The notes under the pieces are model-generated. The model made no database searches. It had not been told where the DNA came from and worked only from the letters and a program-made list of their open reading frames with translations. A stretch of DNA of 64,000 nucleotides from Wenzhouxiangella sp. XN24 (GTDB lineage: Bacteria; Pseudomonadota; Gammaproteobacteria; Steroidobacterales; XN24), in assembly GCF_011064545.1 (NCBI RefSeq), contig NZ_JAAMFG010000028.1, forward strand, positions 124,001-188,000, given 5' to 3'. Below are positions 1-8,897 of the stretch, in pieces. Both the position numbers and the translations under genes were made by a program. Position 1 is the stretch's first letter. Every line of letters begins with the position of its first letter.

Positions 1-666
1 CTCGCCCTCGCCGCCGCCCTCGGACTTGCCGCACCGGCCTATGCCCACGAGGCGGGCGACTGGCTGGTTCGCTTCGGCGGCAGCAATATCGACCCGAAGA
101 GCGACAACGGCTCACTCGACCTGACAGCGGCCGGCCTCGAAGGCGTGGCCGTCCAGGATGTGAATGTCGACAGCCAGATCGGCGTGACCTTCAACATCAC
201 CTACATGTACACCGCCAACCTCGGCATCGAACTGCTCGCGGCGCTGCCCTACGAGCACGACATCGAAGTGGCGGGGCTGCCCGGCACGGCCGCGACGGTG
301 ACCCATCTGCCGCCCACGCTCAGCCTGCAGTACCACTTCATGCCCGATGCGGTGTTCCAGCCCTATGTCGGCGCCGGCCTGAACCTGACCTGGTTCCTGG
401 ACGACAGCAAGGAAGAAGGGCTCGTTGCAGCGGACGGACTGCTGGGGGCGACCACCGGCCTCGACGTGGACAGCACTTCGGTCGGCCTCGCCGCCCAGGT
501 GGGCTTCGACTACATCGTCAACGACACCTGGTTCATCAACTTCGACGTGCGCTGGATCGACATCAGCACCGACGCGACCCTGACGGTCGACGGGGCCGAC
601 TTCAGCACGGCGAAAGTGGATATCGATCCGATCGTGTACGGCCTGCACATCGGCTATCGCTTCTGA
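1..666 (+). CDS. ompW: OmpW-family outer-membrane protein, 5' end cut by window
   Basis: The reading frame is open from base 1 and ends with TGA at 664-666, so the start codon lies outside the window. The first visible residues are a hydrophobic stretch ending in AAPAYA, which is the end of a signal peptide. After it comes a small beta-barrel sequence: a GDWLVRFGGSNIDPKS-type N-terminus, a middle QYHFMPDAVFQPYVGAGLN segment and a terminal aromatic residue (HIGYRF), all typical of OmpW. OmpW proteins form eight-stranded barrels thought to pass small hydrophobic compounds. About 206 mature residues agree with the family length. The family call is good; the substrate is unknown. Confidence 0.85.
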   Translation, partial: LALAAALGLAAPAYAHEAGDWLVRFGGSNIDPKSDNGSLDLTAAGLEGVAVQDVNVDSQIGVTFNITYMYTANLGIELLAALPYEHDIEVAGLPGTAATVTHLPPTLSLQYHFMPDAVFQPYVGAGLNLTWFLDDSKEEGLVAADGLLGATTGLDVDSTSVGLAAQVGFDYIVNDTWFINFDVRWIDISTDATLTVDGADFSTAKVDIDPIVYGLHIGYRF

Positions 667-705
667 ACCCTGCGCGGGGTCGGATCCCCGCGGCCCGCGA
701 AAAGT

Positions 706-763
706 CCCGGGGCGAGACCGCCCCGGGCACCATGCAGAGAGCCGCGCGAGCGGCTCTCTGCAT
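706..763 (+). terminator. Two tandem hairpins after ompW
   Basis: Two perfect inverted repeats follow the ompW stop. The first has 9-bp arms (706-714 and 719-727) around a 4-base loop. The second has 13-bp arms (732-744 and 751-763) around a 6-base loop. Neither is followed by a T-run, so classical intrinsic termination is uncertain. Stem stability and position between two co-oriented transcription units support a terminator or an mRNA 3'-end stabiliser. Confidence 0.55.
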
Positions 764-845
764 GTCGATGTCGCCTACAGATTCCCATATCCCCGGGCGC
801 GCTTACCTGCCGCCCGTTTCATCCTCAGGCAGCCGGTAGAGGACT

Positions 846-2264
846 ATGACGACAGCAAGCGCATATAACGACAAGGTCGTCCGCCAGTTCACAATCATGA
901 CCATCGTGTGGGGCGTGGTCGGAATGTTGGTGGGAGTGATCATCGCCGCCCAGCTCATGTGGCCGGCGCTCAACTTCGACGTGCCCTGGCTCAGCTACGG
1001 ACGGCTCCGGCCGCTGCACACCAACGCGGTGATTTTCGCCTTCGGCGGCTCCGCACTGTTTGCCTGTTCCTACTACGTCGTGCAGCGCACCTGCCATGTG
1101 CGGCTGTTCGCCGACAAGCTGGCGGCCTTCACTTTCTGGGGCTGGCAGGTCGTCATCGTGCTGGCGGCCATCACCCTGCCGCTCGGCCTCACGCAGAGCA
1201 AGGAATATGCCGAGCTGATCTGGCCGATCGACATCCTGATCGCCGCGGTCTGGGTGTCCTATGCCGTCGTGTTCTTCGGCACCCTTGCGATCCGCAAGGT
1301 CAAGCACATCTACGTCGCCAACTGGTTCTTCGGCGCCTTTATCCTCACCGTGGCGGTGCTCCACATCGTCAACAGCCTGGCGCTGCCGACGAGCATGGTG
1401 CACTCCTACCCGATCTACTCCGGTGTCGTGGATGCCATGGTGCAGTGGTGGTATGGCCACAACGCCGTCGGCTTCTTTCTCACCGCCGGCTTCCTGGGAA
1501 TGATGTACTACTTCGTGCCCAAGCAGGCCGGCCGCCCCATCTTTTCCTATCGACTGTCGGTCGTGCACTTCTGGGCGCTGATCTCGCTGTACATGTGGGC
1601 GGGGCCGCATCACCTCCATTACACGACCCTGCCCGACTGGGCACAGACGCTCGGCATGGTGTTCTCGCTGATGCTGCTGGCGCCCTCCTGGGGCGGGATG
1701 ATCAACGGCATCATGACGCTCTCGGGCGCCTGGCATAAGCTGCGCACGGACCCGATCCTGAAGTTCCTCATCGTCTCGTTGTCGTTCTACGGCATGTCGA
1801 CCTTCGAAGGACCGATGATGTCGATCAAGACGGTCAACGCCCTGTCGCACTACACCGACTGGACCATCGGCCATGTGCACTCCGGCGCGCTGGGCTGGGT
1901 GGCGATGATTTCCATCGGCTGCGTCTACATGCTGATCCCGCGGTTGTTCGGCAAGCAGGAGATGTACAGCGTCAAGGCCATCGACATTCATTTCTGGGTG
2001 TCCACGATCGGCGTGGTGCTGTACATCGCAGCCATGTGGATGGCCGGCGTGATGCAGGGCCTCATGTGGCGCGCGGTCAATGACGACGGCACGCTGACTT
2101 ACACCTTCATCGAGAGCATCGCGCGCACCTATCCCTTCTACGGCGTGCGCCTGCTCGGCGGCCTGCTGTTCCTCAGCGGCATGCTGATCATGTGCTGGAA
2201 CACGTGGCGCACGATCCGCGACGCGAAGATCGAAGATGTCCCGGTCTTGGCGCCGGCGCACTAG
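846..2264 (+). CDS. ccoN: cbb3-type cytochrome c oxidase subunit I
   Basis: This is the catalytic haem-copper subunit of the high-affinity cbb3 terminal oxidase, which reduces oxygen to water and pumps protons in the inner membrane. The 472 residues hold about twelve membrane helices. Visible ligands are H58 (low-spin haem, in RPLHTN), H205 (CuB, in [10 protein letters not shown]), H255-H256 (CuB, in AGPHHLHY) and H343 and H345 (haems, in IGHVHSG); Y249 is placed to be the cross-linked tyrosine. The N-terminus (YNDKVVRQF) matches CcoN proteins, which supports the ATG at 846, preceded by TAGAGG. It leads a nine- or ten-gene operon. No FNR-type TTGAT-N4-ATCAA box was seen upstream. Confidence 0.98.
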   Translation: MTTASAYNDKVVRQFTIMTIVWGVVGMLVGVIIAAQLMWPALNFDVPWLSYGRLRPLHTNAVIFAFGGSALFACSYYVVQRTCHVRLFADKLAAFTFWGWQVVIVLAAITLPLGLTQSKEYAELIWPIDILIAAVWVSYAVVFFGTLAIRKVKHIYVANWFFGAFILTVAVLHIVNSLALPTSMVHSYPIYSGVVDAMVQWWYGHNAVGFFLTAGFLGMMYYFVPKQAGRPIFSYRLSVVHFWALISLYMWAGPHHLHYTTLPDWAQTLGMVFSLMLLAPSWGGMINGIMTLSGAWHKLRTDPILKFLIVSLSFYGMSTFEGPMMSIKTVNALSHYTDWTIGHVHSGALGWVAMISIGCVYMLIPRLFGKQEMYSVKAIDIHFWVSTIGVVLYIAAMWMAGVMQGLMWRAVNDDGTLTYTFIESIARTYPFYGVRLLGGLLFLSGMLIMCWNTWRTIRDAKIEDVPVLAPAH

Positions 2265-2276
2265 GGGGATGCTGGG

Positions 2277-2885
2277 ATGAAACACGAACTCATCGAAAGA
2301 AAAGTCGGCCTGATGGCCGTGCTGGTGGTGCTGGTCATCAGCGTCGGCGGACTGGTCGAGATCGTCCCGCTGATCTTCGATTCGCAGGTGCGTGACCCGG
2401 CCGAGGGTGTAAGGCCGCATACGGCGATGGAACTCGCCGGGCGGGACGTGTACATCCGCGAGGGCTGCTATGGGTGCCACTCGCAGATGATCCGGCCGTT
2501 TCGGGCGGAAACCGAGCGCTACGGACACTATTCCCTCGCCGGAGAGTCGGTCTACGAGCGGCCGTTCCAGTTCGGCTCGAAGCGCACGGGGCCCGACCTC
2601 GCGCGCGTCGGCGGACTGTACAGCGACGAGTGGCACCGCCTGCATCTCAGGAACCCGCGCATGCTGGTTCCCGATTCGAACATGCCGGCCTACCCCTGGC
2701 TCGAGACGCGCGAACTCAACCCGCGCGCCGTCGAGAAGCGCATGCTCGCCCTGCGCCGGCTCGGGCATCCCTACTCCGACGAAGACATCGCCGCCGCGGC
2801 CAAGGCCGTCAGCGGCAAGACCGAGATGGATGCAATGATCGTCTACCTGCAAAGCCTGGGAACCAATCTCGGGCGGGGACGCTGA
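2277..2885 (+). CDS. ccoO: cbb3 oxidase monohaem cytochrome c subunit
   Basis: CcoO carries one c-type haem and passes electrons from CcoP towards CcoN. The 202-residue protein has an N-terminal membrane anchor (about residues 11-34) and a periplasmic haem-binding motif C64-YG-C67-H68. The segment [11 protein letters not shown] offers the methionine axial ligand. The gene starts 12 bp after the ccoN stop, with GGGGGATGCTGGG ahead of the ATG. Length and sequence are ordinary for the family. Confidence 0.97.
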   Translation: MKHELIERKVGLMAVLVVLVISVGGLVEIVPLIFDSQVRDPAEGVRPHTAMELAGRDVYIREGCYGCHSQMIRPFRAETERYGHYSLAGESVYERPFQFGSKRTGPDLARVGGLYSDEWHRLHLRNPRMLVPDSNMPAYPWLETRELNPRAVEKRMLALRRLGHPYSDEDIAAAAKAVSGKTEMDAMIVYLQSLGTNLGRGR

Positions 2886-2887
2886 TC

Positions 2888-3070
2888 GTGGGCGAAGGCA
2901 CGTGGCACGTCGTCTGGACCGTGCTCATGATGACGGCCTTCATCGGCATCGTCGCCTGGGCCTGGAGCAGTCGCCGCCGCAAGGATTTTGAAGAAGCCGC
3001 AAGACTCCCGCTCGAAGAAGAAGAGCAACGCGGCCCCGAGAGCACTCCTGAGGACGAGGAATCGCGATGA
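2888..3070 (+). CDS. ccoQ: cbb3 oxidase small subunit CcoQ
   Basis: A 60-residue protein starts at GTG 2888, two bases after the ccoO stop, and its TGA overlaps the ccoP ATG (ATGA at 3067-3070). It has a single membrane helix (about residues 8-25: VVWTVLMMTAFIGIVAWAW) followed by SSRRRKDF and an acidic C-terminal tail rich in Glu. This matches CcoQ/FixQ, a non-catalytic subunit that stabilises the assembled oxidase. The GTG was chosen because an earlier start in the same frame would lie inside ccoO. Confidence 0.93.
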   Translation: MGEGTWHVVWTVLMMTAFIGIVAWAWSSRRRKDFEEAARLPLEEEEQRGPESTPEDEESR

Positions 3071-3960
3071 GCAGTTTCTGGAGCGGATGGATCATTCTTT
3101 TGACCGTGGCCAACATCATCGGCGCCGTCTGGCTTTTGCGGGTGACGTCGAAAACCTCTCCCGGCGAAAAGGCCTCCGACACGACCGGCCACGTCTGGGA
3201 CGGCGACCTCGAGGAATACAACAATCCCCTGCCCCGCTGGTGGCTGTGGTTGTTCTACCTGACGGTGGTGTTCTCCATCGTCTACCTGGTGCTTTACCCG
3301 GGCCTGGGCAACTTCCAGGGCGTCCTGGGATGGAGCCAGACGGGACAGTACCAGGAGGAAGTCGCGCGCATGGACGAACGGCAACAGCAGTTTTTCGCCC
3401 GCTTCGACGACATGTCGATCTCCGAAATGGCGGGCGATACGGAGGCGATGGCGGCGGCAGGAAACATCTTCGGCAACCGCTGCGCGCAGTGCCACGGCGC
3501 CGACGGCCGGGGCGCTCCCGGCTTCCCGAACCTCACGGACGACGCCTGGCTGTGGGGCGGCGACGAGAATGCGGTGCTCACGAGCATCAAGCAGGGGCGC
3601 AGCGGCGTCATGCCGCCGATGACGGACGCGGTGGGCGGCACCAGCGGTGTCAGCAACATGGTGGAATACGTCCGCAGCCTCTCGGGCCTTTCCCATGACG
3701 AAACCATGGCGGCGAAGGCGGCGCCGATGTGGGCCGTGTGCGGCGCCTGTCACGGCATGGACGGGACGGGGCAGACCGCGATGGGCGCCCCGGACCTGAC
3801 TGACGAAAACTGGCTTTACAGCGCCGACCGCGCGACCATCGCGGAGTCCATCACCCAGGGGCGGCAGAACCACATGCCGGCGCAACTGCCGATCCTCGGC
3901 GAGCAGCAGTCCCGCGTGATGGCCGCGTATATCCTGCGGTTGTCCGGTCGGGCCGAATAA
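3067..3960 (+). CDS. ccoP: cbb3 oxidase dihaem cytochrome c subunit
   Basis: CcoP is the electron-entry subunit. The 297 residues contain two N-terminal membrane helices (about 8-25 and 59-80) separated by the conserved DGDLEEYNNPLPRWW segment, then two cytochrome c domains with haem motifs C139-AQ-C142-H143 and C225-GA-C228-H229. Axial-ligand methionines are likely in GVMPPM and NHMPAQ. Its start overlaps the ccoQ stop, implying translational coupling. Family length and order are standard. Confidence 0.97.
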   Translation: MSSFWSGWIILLTVANIIGAVWLLRVTSKTSPGEKASDTTGHVWDGDLEEYNNPLPRWWLWLFYLTVVFSIVYLVLYPGLGNFQGVLGWSQTGQYQEEVARMDERQQQFFARFDDMSISEMAGDTEAMAAAGNIFGNRCAQCHGADGRGAPGFPNLTDDAWLWGGDENAVLTSIKQGRSGVMPPMTDAVGGTSGVSNMVEYVRSLSGLSHDETMAAKAAPMWAVCGACHGMDGTGQTAMGAPDLTDENWLYSADRATIAESITQGRQNHMPAQLPILGEQQSRVMAAYILRLSGRAE

Positions 3961-3971
3961 CGAGGTACGAC

Positions 3972-4286
3972 ATGGCATCCGATTCCATCGGGCGGCCGCT
4001 CCACGGTGACGAAACACCCGGCCGCCCCTGGCGGCGCCGGCAACGCGACTTCGCCTACGTGGTGTGGTCCTCCTTCCTGATGGCCTGCGCAGCGTCCGCC
4101 GTGTTCTTCGCGATGGTGGACCCGGAAGTGCTTTCGGGCACCACGACGCCGGGCTGGGAGATCAGCCGCCAGGCCGGCTACGCCATCGGCTTCTTCGGCT
4201 TCTGGCTGCTGACCGCCGGTACCGCCGCCTTCGCGATCTGGCTCGTCCGCACGGAAACCCAGGCGGGCGGCGGGGAAGACGAATGA
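3972..4286 (+). CDS. Unknown two-helix membrane protein inside the cbb3 operon
   Basis: This 104-residue protein sits between ccoP and ccoG. It has an Arg-rich N-terminus (PWRRRQRDF) and two predicted membrane helices (about residues 28-48 and 69-92) joined by a loop containing TTTPGWEISRQAGY. Its TGA overlaps the ccoG ATG (ATGA, 4283-4286), so it is translated as part of the oxidase operon. I do not recognise a named family. It has no Cys, no His-rich stretch and no haem motif, which argues against a metal or haem carrier. Position suggests a role in oxidase assembly or stability, but that is only inference from context. Confidence 0.8.
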   Translation: MASDSIGRPLHGDETPGRPWRRRQRDFAYVVWSSFLMACAASAVFFAMVDPEVLSGTTTPGWEISRQAGYAIGFFGFWLLTAGTAAFAIWLVRTETQAGGGEDE

Positions 4287-5707
4287 ACGCCCAGGCGGAG
4301 GGCGGCAATAACCAGGCCGCCCCGGACTCTTTCTATGTCGCGCACAGCAAGATCTACCCACGGGAGGTCAAGGGGCGCTATGCCTCGCTGCGCAACCTCG
4401 CCGCATGGGTCCTGCTCGGCATCTATTACGTCCTGCCATGGATCCCATGGGACGACCGGCAGGCCGTGCTGTTCGACCTGCCGGCGCGCAAGTTCTACAT
4501 CTTCGGCCTGACCTTCTGGCCGCAGGATTTCTTCCTCATGGCGTGGCTGCTCATCATCGCCGCGCTGACCCTGTTTTTCGTCACCGCCATCGCCGGCCGC
4601 CTGTGGTGCGGTTATGCCTGTCCGCAGACGGTGTGGACCGAGGCGTTCCTGTGGATGGAGCGCATCACGGAGGGAAATCACAGCCAGCGACGCAAGCTCG
4701 ACCAGGGCCCATGGACCCGCGACAAGGTGCTGCGCAAGGGCGCAAAGCAGTTCCTCTGGATCGGCTTCGCTCTCTGGACGGGCTTCACCTTCGTCGCCTA
4801 TTTCACGCCGGCCAGGGAACTGGGGCCCAAGCTCCTCAGTTTCTCGGCCGGCCCCTGGGAGACGTTCTGGGTCCTGTTCTACGGCTTCGCGACCTACGGC
4901 AATGCCGGGCTGCTGCGCGAGCAGGTCTGCAAGTACATGTGTCCTTATGCGCGCTTCCAGAGCGCCATGTTCGACAAGGACACGATGATTATTTCCTACG
5001 ACGAGAAACGCGGGGAACCGCGCGGCCGCCGGAAGCGGTCGGTGGACCCGCGGGCCGCGGGCCTCGGTGACTGCATCGAGTGCAGCATGTGCGTGCAGGT
5101 CTGCCCGACGGGCATCGACATACGGGAAGGGCTGCAGATCGAGTGTATCGCCTGCGCGGCTTGCGTCGATGTGTGTAACGACGTCATGGACAAGATGGAT
5201 TACCCGCGCGGCCTGATCCGCTACTCGACCCATCACGCGATGGAGGAACAGCAACCGGTGCGCGTCCTGCGACCGCGCGTGATGATCTACGGTGCGCTGC
5301 TGCTCGCCCTGTTGATCGGCTTCGGCGTGGCCGTGGCTAATCGGAGCACGCTGATCGTAGACGTGATCCGTGACCGCAACACCCTGTATCGCGAACTGCC
5401 CGGCGGGTTCATCGAGAATGTCTACACCGTCACTTTCGTCAACAAGACGGAGGCCGAGCGGCGCTATCAACTGTCCGCCAGCGGCCTCGAGGGGATCGAG
5501 CTTAGCCTCGATGCATCCCTGCCGCTGATCTCGGCGCCGGGCGAGGTGCGGCGCGTTCCGGTGCGGCTGCGGGTCCCTGCCGATGCGGTCCCGCCGGGTG
5601 GCGCGGAAGTGACCTTGTTCGTCGAGGCCGTCGGCGCCGTGCCGACCACCATCGAGCGCAACACGCCGTTCCTGGGCCCGGCCGATTCTCGCGGAGGCTC
5701 ACGTTGA
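4283..5707 (+). CDS. ccoG: Cytochrome c oxidase accessory protein CcoG (RdxA/FixG)
   Basis: CcoG is an inner-membrane iron-sulfur protein needed for cbb3 biogenesis, reported in other bacteria as a copper reductase. The 474-residue product has several N-terminal membrane helices, the Cys motifs GYACPQ and CKYMCPY, then a ferredoxin-like region with CIECSMCVQVCP and CIACAACVDVC (two 4Fe-4S sites), a further helix (about residues 332-354) and a C-terminal Ig-like periplasmic domain. The ATG at 4283 overlaps the previous stop; the open frame runs further upstream, but only antisense-quality sequence lies there. Usual length for the family. Confidence 0.95.
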   Translation: MNAQAEGGNNQAAPDSFYVAHSKIYPREVKGRYASLRNLAAWVLLGIYYVLPWIPWDDRQAVLFDLPARKFYIFGLTFWPQDFFLMAWLLIIAALTLFFVTAIAGRLWCGYACPQTVWTEAFLWMERITEGNHSQRRKLDQGPWTRDKVLRKGAKQFLWIGFALWTGFTFVAYFTPARELGPKLLSFSAGPWETFWVLFYGFATYGNAGLLREQVCKYMCPYARFQSAMFDKDTMIISYDEKRGEPRGRRKRSVDPRAAGLGDCIECSMCVQVCPTGIDIREGLQIECIACAACVDVCNDVMDKMDYPRGLIRYSTHHAMEEQQPVRVLRPRVMIYGALLLALLIGFGVAVANRSTLIVDVIRDRNTLYRELPGGFIENVYTVTFVNKTEAERRYQLSASGLEGIELSLDASLPLISAPGEVRRVPVRLRVPADAVPPGGAEVTLFVEAVGAVPTTIERNTPFLGPADSRGGSR

Positions 5708-6201
5708 ACGCCGCACCGCCTCCCGAGCCGTGGTACCGCCAGTTCTGGCCGTGGTTCCTCATCGCGTTGCCGGGTTCCGTCGTAATCGCCAGCCTGTTCA
5801 CCTTCTGGCTGGCGATCAGCCACCCCAATCCTATGGTCGTGGATGATTACGCCCGCATCGCGCGCTCGACGGAACTGCGCATGGAGCGCGACCAGGCCGC
5901 TGCCGCGCTGGGGGTCACCGCCAGGATACGATTCATCGCGGGCGCGGACATCGTCGACGTGGTGCTCGAGCCGCCCGCCGTGTCGCCGGAATCGCTGCAG
6001 TTGCGCCTGTCCCACCCGCTCGTCGAGACACGCGACCAGGTCATCGATCTCGTTCGCATGCCGGGCGGATGGAGCGGCGAGGTGGCGCCGCCCGAGGGTC
6101 GCTGGTACCTGCAACTCTATCCCGGCGACGGCACGTGGCGCCTCTCGGGGGAGCTGCGGGACCAGGACGAGGTGGCCCTCGCGCCACCGCGGATTCCCTG
6201 A
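5704..6201 (+). CDS. ccoH: FixH/CcoH cbb3 assembly protein
   Basis: The 165-residue protein has one N-terminal membrane helix (about residues 16-38) followed by a periplasmic domain, the FixH pattern. PWYRQFWPWFLI near the start and the sequence DDYARIARS after the helix are typical. FixH works with the copper ATPase FixI/CcoI in cbb3 maturation. The start is TTG at 5704, overlapping the ccoG stop (TTGA), so translation is probably coupled. No in-frame ATG precedes the helix, which supports the TTG. Confidence 0.9.
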   Translation: MNAAPPPEPWYRQFWPWFLIALPGSVVIASLFTFWLAISHPNPMVVDDYARIARSTELRMERDQAAAALGVTARIRFIAGADIVDVVLEPPAVSPESLQLRLSHPLVETRDQVIDLVRMPGGWSGEVAPPEGRWYLQLYPGDGTWRLSGELRDQDEVALAPPRIP

Positions 6202-6207
6202 GCACCG

Positions 6208-8697
6208 GTGGCCGAGAGCACCTGCTTCCATTGCGGCGAGGCCCTCACCGGGACCGAACCCTGGTTCGTCAAGATCGAGGACGAGTCGCACCGCGTCTGC
6301 TGCCCCGGCTGCAAGGCGGTCGCCGAACTGATCGCCGAAACCGGCCTGGCGGATTTCTATCGATTCCGGACACTGCCGGCGAACCGGCCCAGGGGCGGCG
6401 TGGCGGCCGAGGCCCCGGAACTGCCATGGCGTCCCTTCGACCGGCCGGAGATGCTCGACGCCGTCAGTGCCCCGACCGAAGACGGCTTGCGCAGCTGCAC
6501 CATGCTGGTCGAAGGGGTGCGCTGCGCCGCCTGCGGCTGGCTGATCGAGCGCAGCCTGGAGCAGATTCCGGGTGTGCGCGAGATCCGCGTCAATCCCGCG
6601 ACCGCGCGCGCCCGCCTCGTCTGGGAGCCGGGCGTGTTGCCGCTGAGCGGCGCGCTGGGCGTGTTGTCCCGGCTCGGCTACCAGCCGCATCCCGGCAGCG
6701 CGGGCGCGGCGGACATGGCCTTGCGCGAGCGGCGTGGTGCCTTGCGCCGCCTCGGCGTCGCCGGCATCGGCATGATGCAGGTAATGATGTACGCCGTGGC
6801 GATGTACGTCGGCGCATTCCAGGACATGGACGCAGGGCTCGAGAACCTGTTCCGCTGGGTCAGCCTGCTGGTAGCCACGCCAGTGGCACTTTATTCCGGT
6901 CGGCCATTCTTCGCCGGCGCTTGGCGCGACATTCGCGCCGGCCAGCCCGGCATGGACGTGCCCGTGGCGCTGGCCGTCGGCGCCGCCTGGTGCGCGAGTG
7001 TCTTGCACACGGTATCCGGCCACGGCGAGGTGTATTTCGACTCCGTGACGATGTTCGTATTCTTTCTCTCCCTGGCGCGTTACCTCGAAATGAGCGCCCG
7101 CCACCGCGCGGGCGATACCCAGGAAGCGCTGGCACGACTGCTCCCCGAGGCGGCGCGGCGGCGCGGCGCCGACGGCGAATGGGAAACCGTGGCGCTGCGT
7201 GAACTGCGGCCCGGCGACCTCGTCTCCGTGCGACACGGCGAGACGTTGCCTGCGGATGGCCGGCTGTGCGCGGACGGGGCGCGTCTCGACGAATCCATGC
7301 TGACCGGCGAATCGCGTCCCCGACTGCGCCAGGCCGGCGACAGCGCGCTGGCGGGCAGCGTCAACCTGGGCGATCCCGTGGAGTTCCAGGTCGAACGCAC
7401 CGGCGCGGACACGCTGGTTTCGGCTATCGGCCGACTGCTCGATCGGGCGCAGGCGGAGCGCACGCCGATCGCGGCGACGGCCGATCGTATCGCCCGCTGG
7501 TTCGTGGTGGGCGTGCTGAGTGCGGCCGCGCTGACCTGGTTCGTATGGAACGCCATCGATCCTTCGCGCGCCTTCGAAATTACCCTGGCGGTGCTCGTGG
7601 TGACATGTCCATGCGCACTCTCGATCGCGACGCCGGCCGCATTGACGGCCGCGACGGGCTACCTGGCGCGGCACGGCCTGCTCGTGACACGCGCCGGCGC
7701 CATCGAGCGACTCGCCCACGTGGAGCGGGTGATCTTCGACAAGACCGGCACGCTCACCCTGGGCCAACCGCGCATCACGGATGTCGAGACCCGGGGTGAA
7801 CTGGACACCGACCGGGCCCTGGGGATCGCCGCGGCCCTGGAAGCGGAGTCGGAACATCCGATCGCCAGGGCTTTCGCCGTCGCACAGGCGCGTGGGGAGG
7901 CTACGGAGGTCCACGTGAGCCCGGGGCTGGGGATCGAGGGCCGCGTGGAAGGACGCCGCTGGCGGCTAGGGCGGCCCGACTGGGTGACTCGCCTCGCCGG
8001 TTCTTCCCTCTCAGAAGACCCCGATCCTTGCAGCGACAGGAACGATGCTAAGGAACAGACCGTGGTCTGGCTGGCCAGTGGAGACGGAGTGGCGGCCTGC
8101 TTCAGCCTGGCCGATCGCCTCCGCGCCGGGGCGCGCGCGGACGTGGCCGGACTGCTGGAACTCGGGATCGCCGCCGAGATCGCGAGCGGCGACCACGCCG
8201 ACGCCGTGGCACCGATCGCCGCCGCGGTGGGGATCCGCCAGTGGCGCGCGGGGATGACGCCTGAGGACAAGCTGGGGCTGTTGCGCGAACGGCAGGGCGA
8301 CGGCGACGGGGCCGTCGCGATGATCGGCGACGGTGTCAACGATGCGCCTGTGCTCGCGGGCGCCGACGTCTCCATCGCCATGGCCGGCGGCACTCCGCTG
8401 GCCCAGACCAGCGCCGACATGGTATTGCTCGGCGCCGCGCTCCACCCGCTCGGCGAAGGCATACATCATGCGCGTCGCACGCTGCGCATCGTGCGCCAGA
8501 ATCTCGTCTGGGCGGCGGCCTACAACACGATCGCGCTGCCGCTCGCCGCGACGGGTTTCATCGCGCCGTGGATGGCCGCCATAGGCATGTCGGCCAGTTC
8601 CCTGCTGGTGGTACTCAATGCGCTGCGTCTCTCCCGCCCGCCGAAGCGCCCCGCCCTCGCCAGTCCGCCGGTGATCACGGAGAATGCGGGCGCATGA
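6208..8697 (+). CDS. ccoI: Copper-transporting P1B-type ATPase CcoI (FixI)
   Basis: An 829-residue heavy-metal ATPase that delivers copper across the inner membrane for the CuB site of the oxidase. The N-terminus has a Cys-rich region (C6, C9, C31, C32, C35) absent from ordinary copper-export ATPases, then one heavy-metal domain with C106-AA-C109. Catalytic signatures follow: TGES near residue 366, the transmembrane CPC in TCPCALS near 467, the phosphorylated Asp in DKTGT (about D511), the SEHP motif, and GDGVND near 707. GTG at 6208 starts 6 bp after ccoH. The extra N-terminal Cys cluster plus its place in the operon mark it as the FixI/CcoI branch. Confidence 0.95.
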   Translation: MAESTCFHCGEALTGTEPWFVKIEDESHRVCCPGCKAVAELIAETGLADFYRFRTLPANRPRGGVAAEAPELPWRPFDRPEMLDAVSAPTEDGLRSCTMLVEGVRCAACGWLIERSLEQIPGVREIRVNPATARARLVWEPGVLPLSGALGVLSRLGYQPHPGSAGAADMALRERRGALRRLGVAGIGMMQVMMYAVAMYVGAFQDMDAGLENLFRWVSLLVATPVALYSGRPFFAGAWRDIRAGQPGMDVPVALAVGAAWCASVLHTVSGHGEVYFDSVTMFVFFLSLARYLEMSARHRAGDTQEALARLLPEAARRRGADGEWETVALRELRPGDLVSVRHGETLPADGRLCADGARLDESMLTGESRPRLRQAGDSALAGSVNLGDPVEFQVERTGADTLVSAIGRLLDRAQAERTPIAATADRIARWFVVGVLSAAALTWFVWNAIDPSRAFEITLAVLVVTCPCALSIATPAALTAATGYLARHGLLVTRAGAIERLAHVERVIFDKTGTLTLGQPRITDVETRGELDTDRALGIAAALEAESEHPIARAFAVAQARGEATEVHVSPGLGIEGRVEGRRWRLGRPDWVTRLAGSSLSEDPDPCSDRNDAKEQTVVWLASGDGVAACFSLADRLRAGARADVAGLLELGIAAEIASGDHADAVAPIAAAVGIRQWRAGMTPEDKLGLLRERQGDGDGAVAMIGDGVNDAPVLAGADVSIAMAGGTPLAQTSADMVLLGAALHPLGEGIHHARRTLRIVRQNLVWAAAYNTIALPLAATGFIAPWMAAIGMSASSLLVVLNALRLSRPPKRPALASPPVITENAGA

Positions 8698-8897
8698 GCA
8701 TCCTCTACCTCATGATTCCGATGGGCATCCTGATCGTGGTGGGGGCGCTGTGGGCGTTCTTCTGGGCGGTGGACAGCGGCCAGTTCGACGACCTCGAGAG
8801 CCCCAGCTGGCGAATCCTCCTGGATGACGACACCCAGCCGCCCGCGCCGCCCGGCCAGCCGGCCGACGCCGAGACACCGGAGGAGCGGCAGCCGTGA
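8694..8897 (+). CDS. ccoS: cbb3 oxidase maturation protein CcoS
   Basis: A 67-residue single-span membrane protein with the CcoS pattern: MSILYLMIPMGILIVVGA helix, then FFWAVDSGQFDDLESPSWRIL and a Pro-rich tail. CcoS is needed for insertion of cofactors into CcoN in studied bacteria. The ATG at 8694 overlaps the ccoI TGA, and its own TGA overlaps the GTG of the next gene, so three genes are read as a coupled run. Confidence 0.94.
   Translation: MSILYLMIPMGILIVVGALWAFFWAVDSGQFDDLESPSWRILLDDDTQPPAPPGQPADAETPEERQP

Noticed and set aside
770-845. Possible FNR/Anr box before ccoN.
   Set aside because: No TTGAT-N4-ATCAA-like sequence was found in the gap.
825-2852. A 675-codon open frame antisense to ccoN and ccoO.
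   Set aside because: It mirrors a clear cbb3 gene pair, is full of His, Arg and Asp as expected from antisense of GC-rich codons, and has no recognisable domain.
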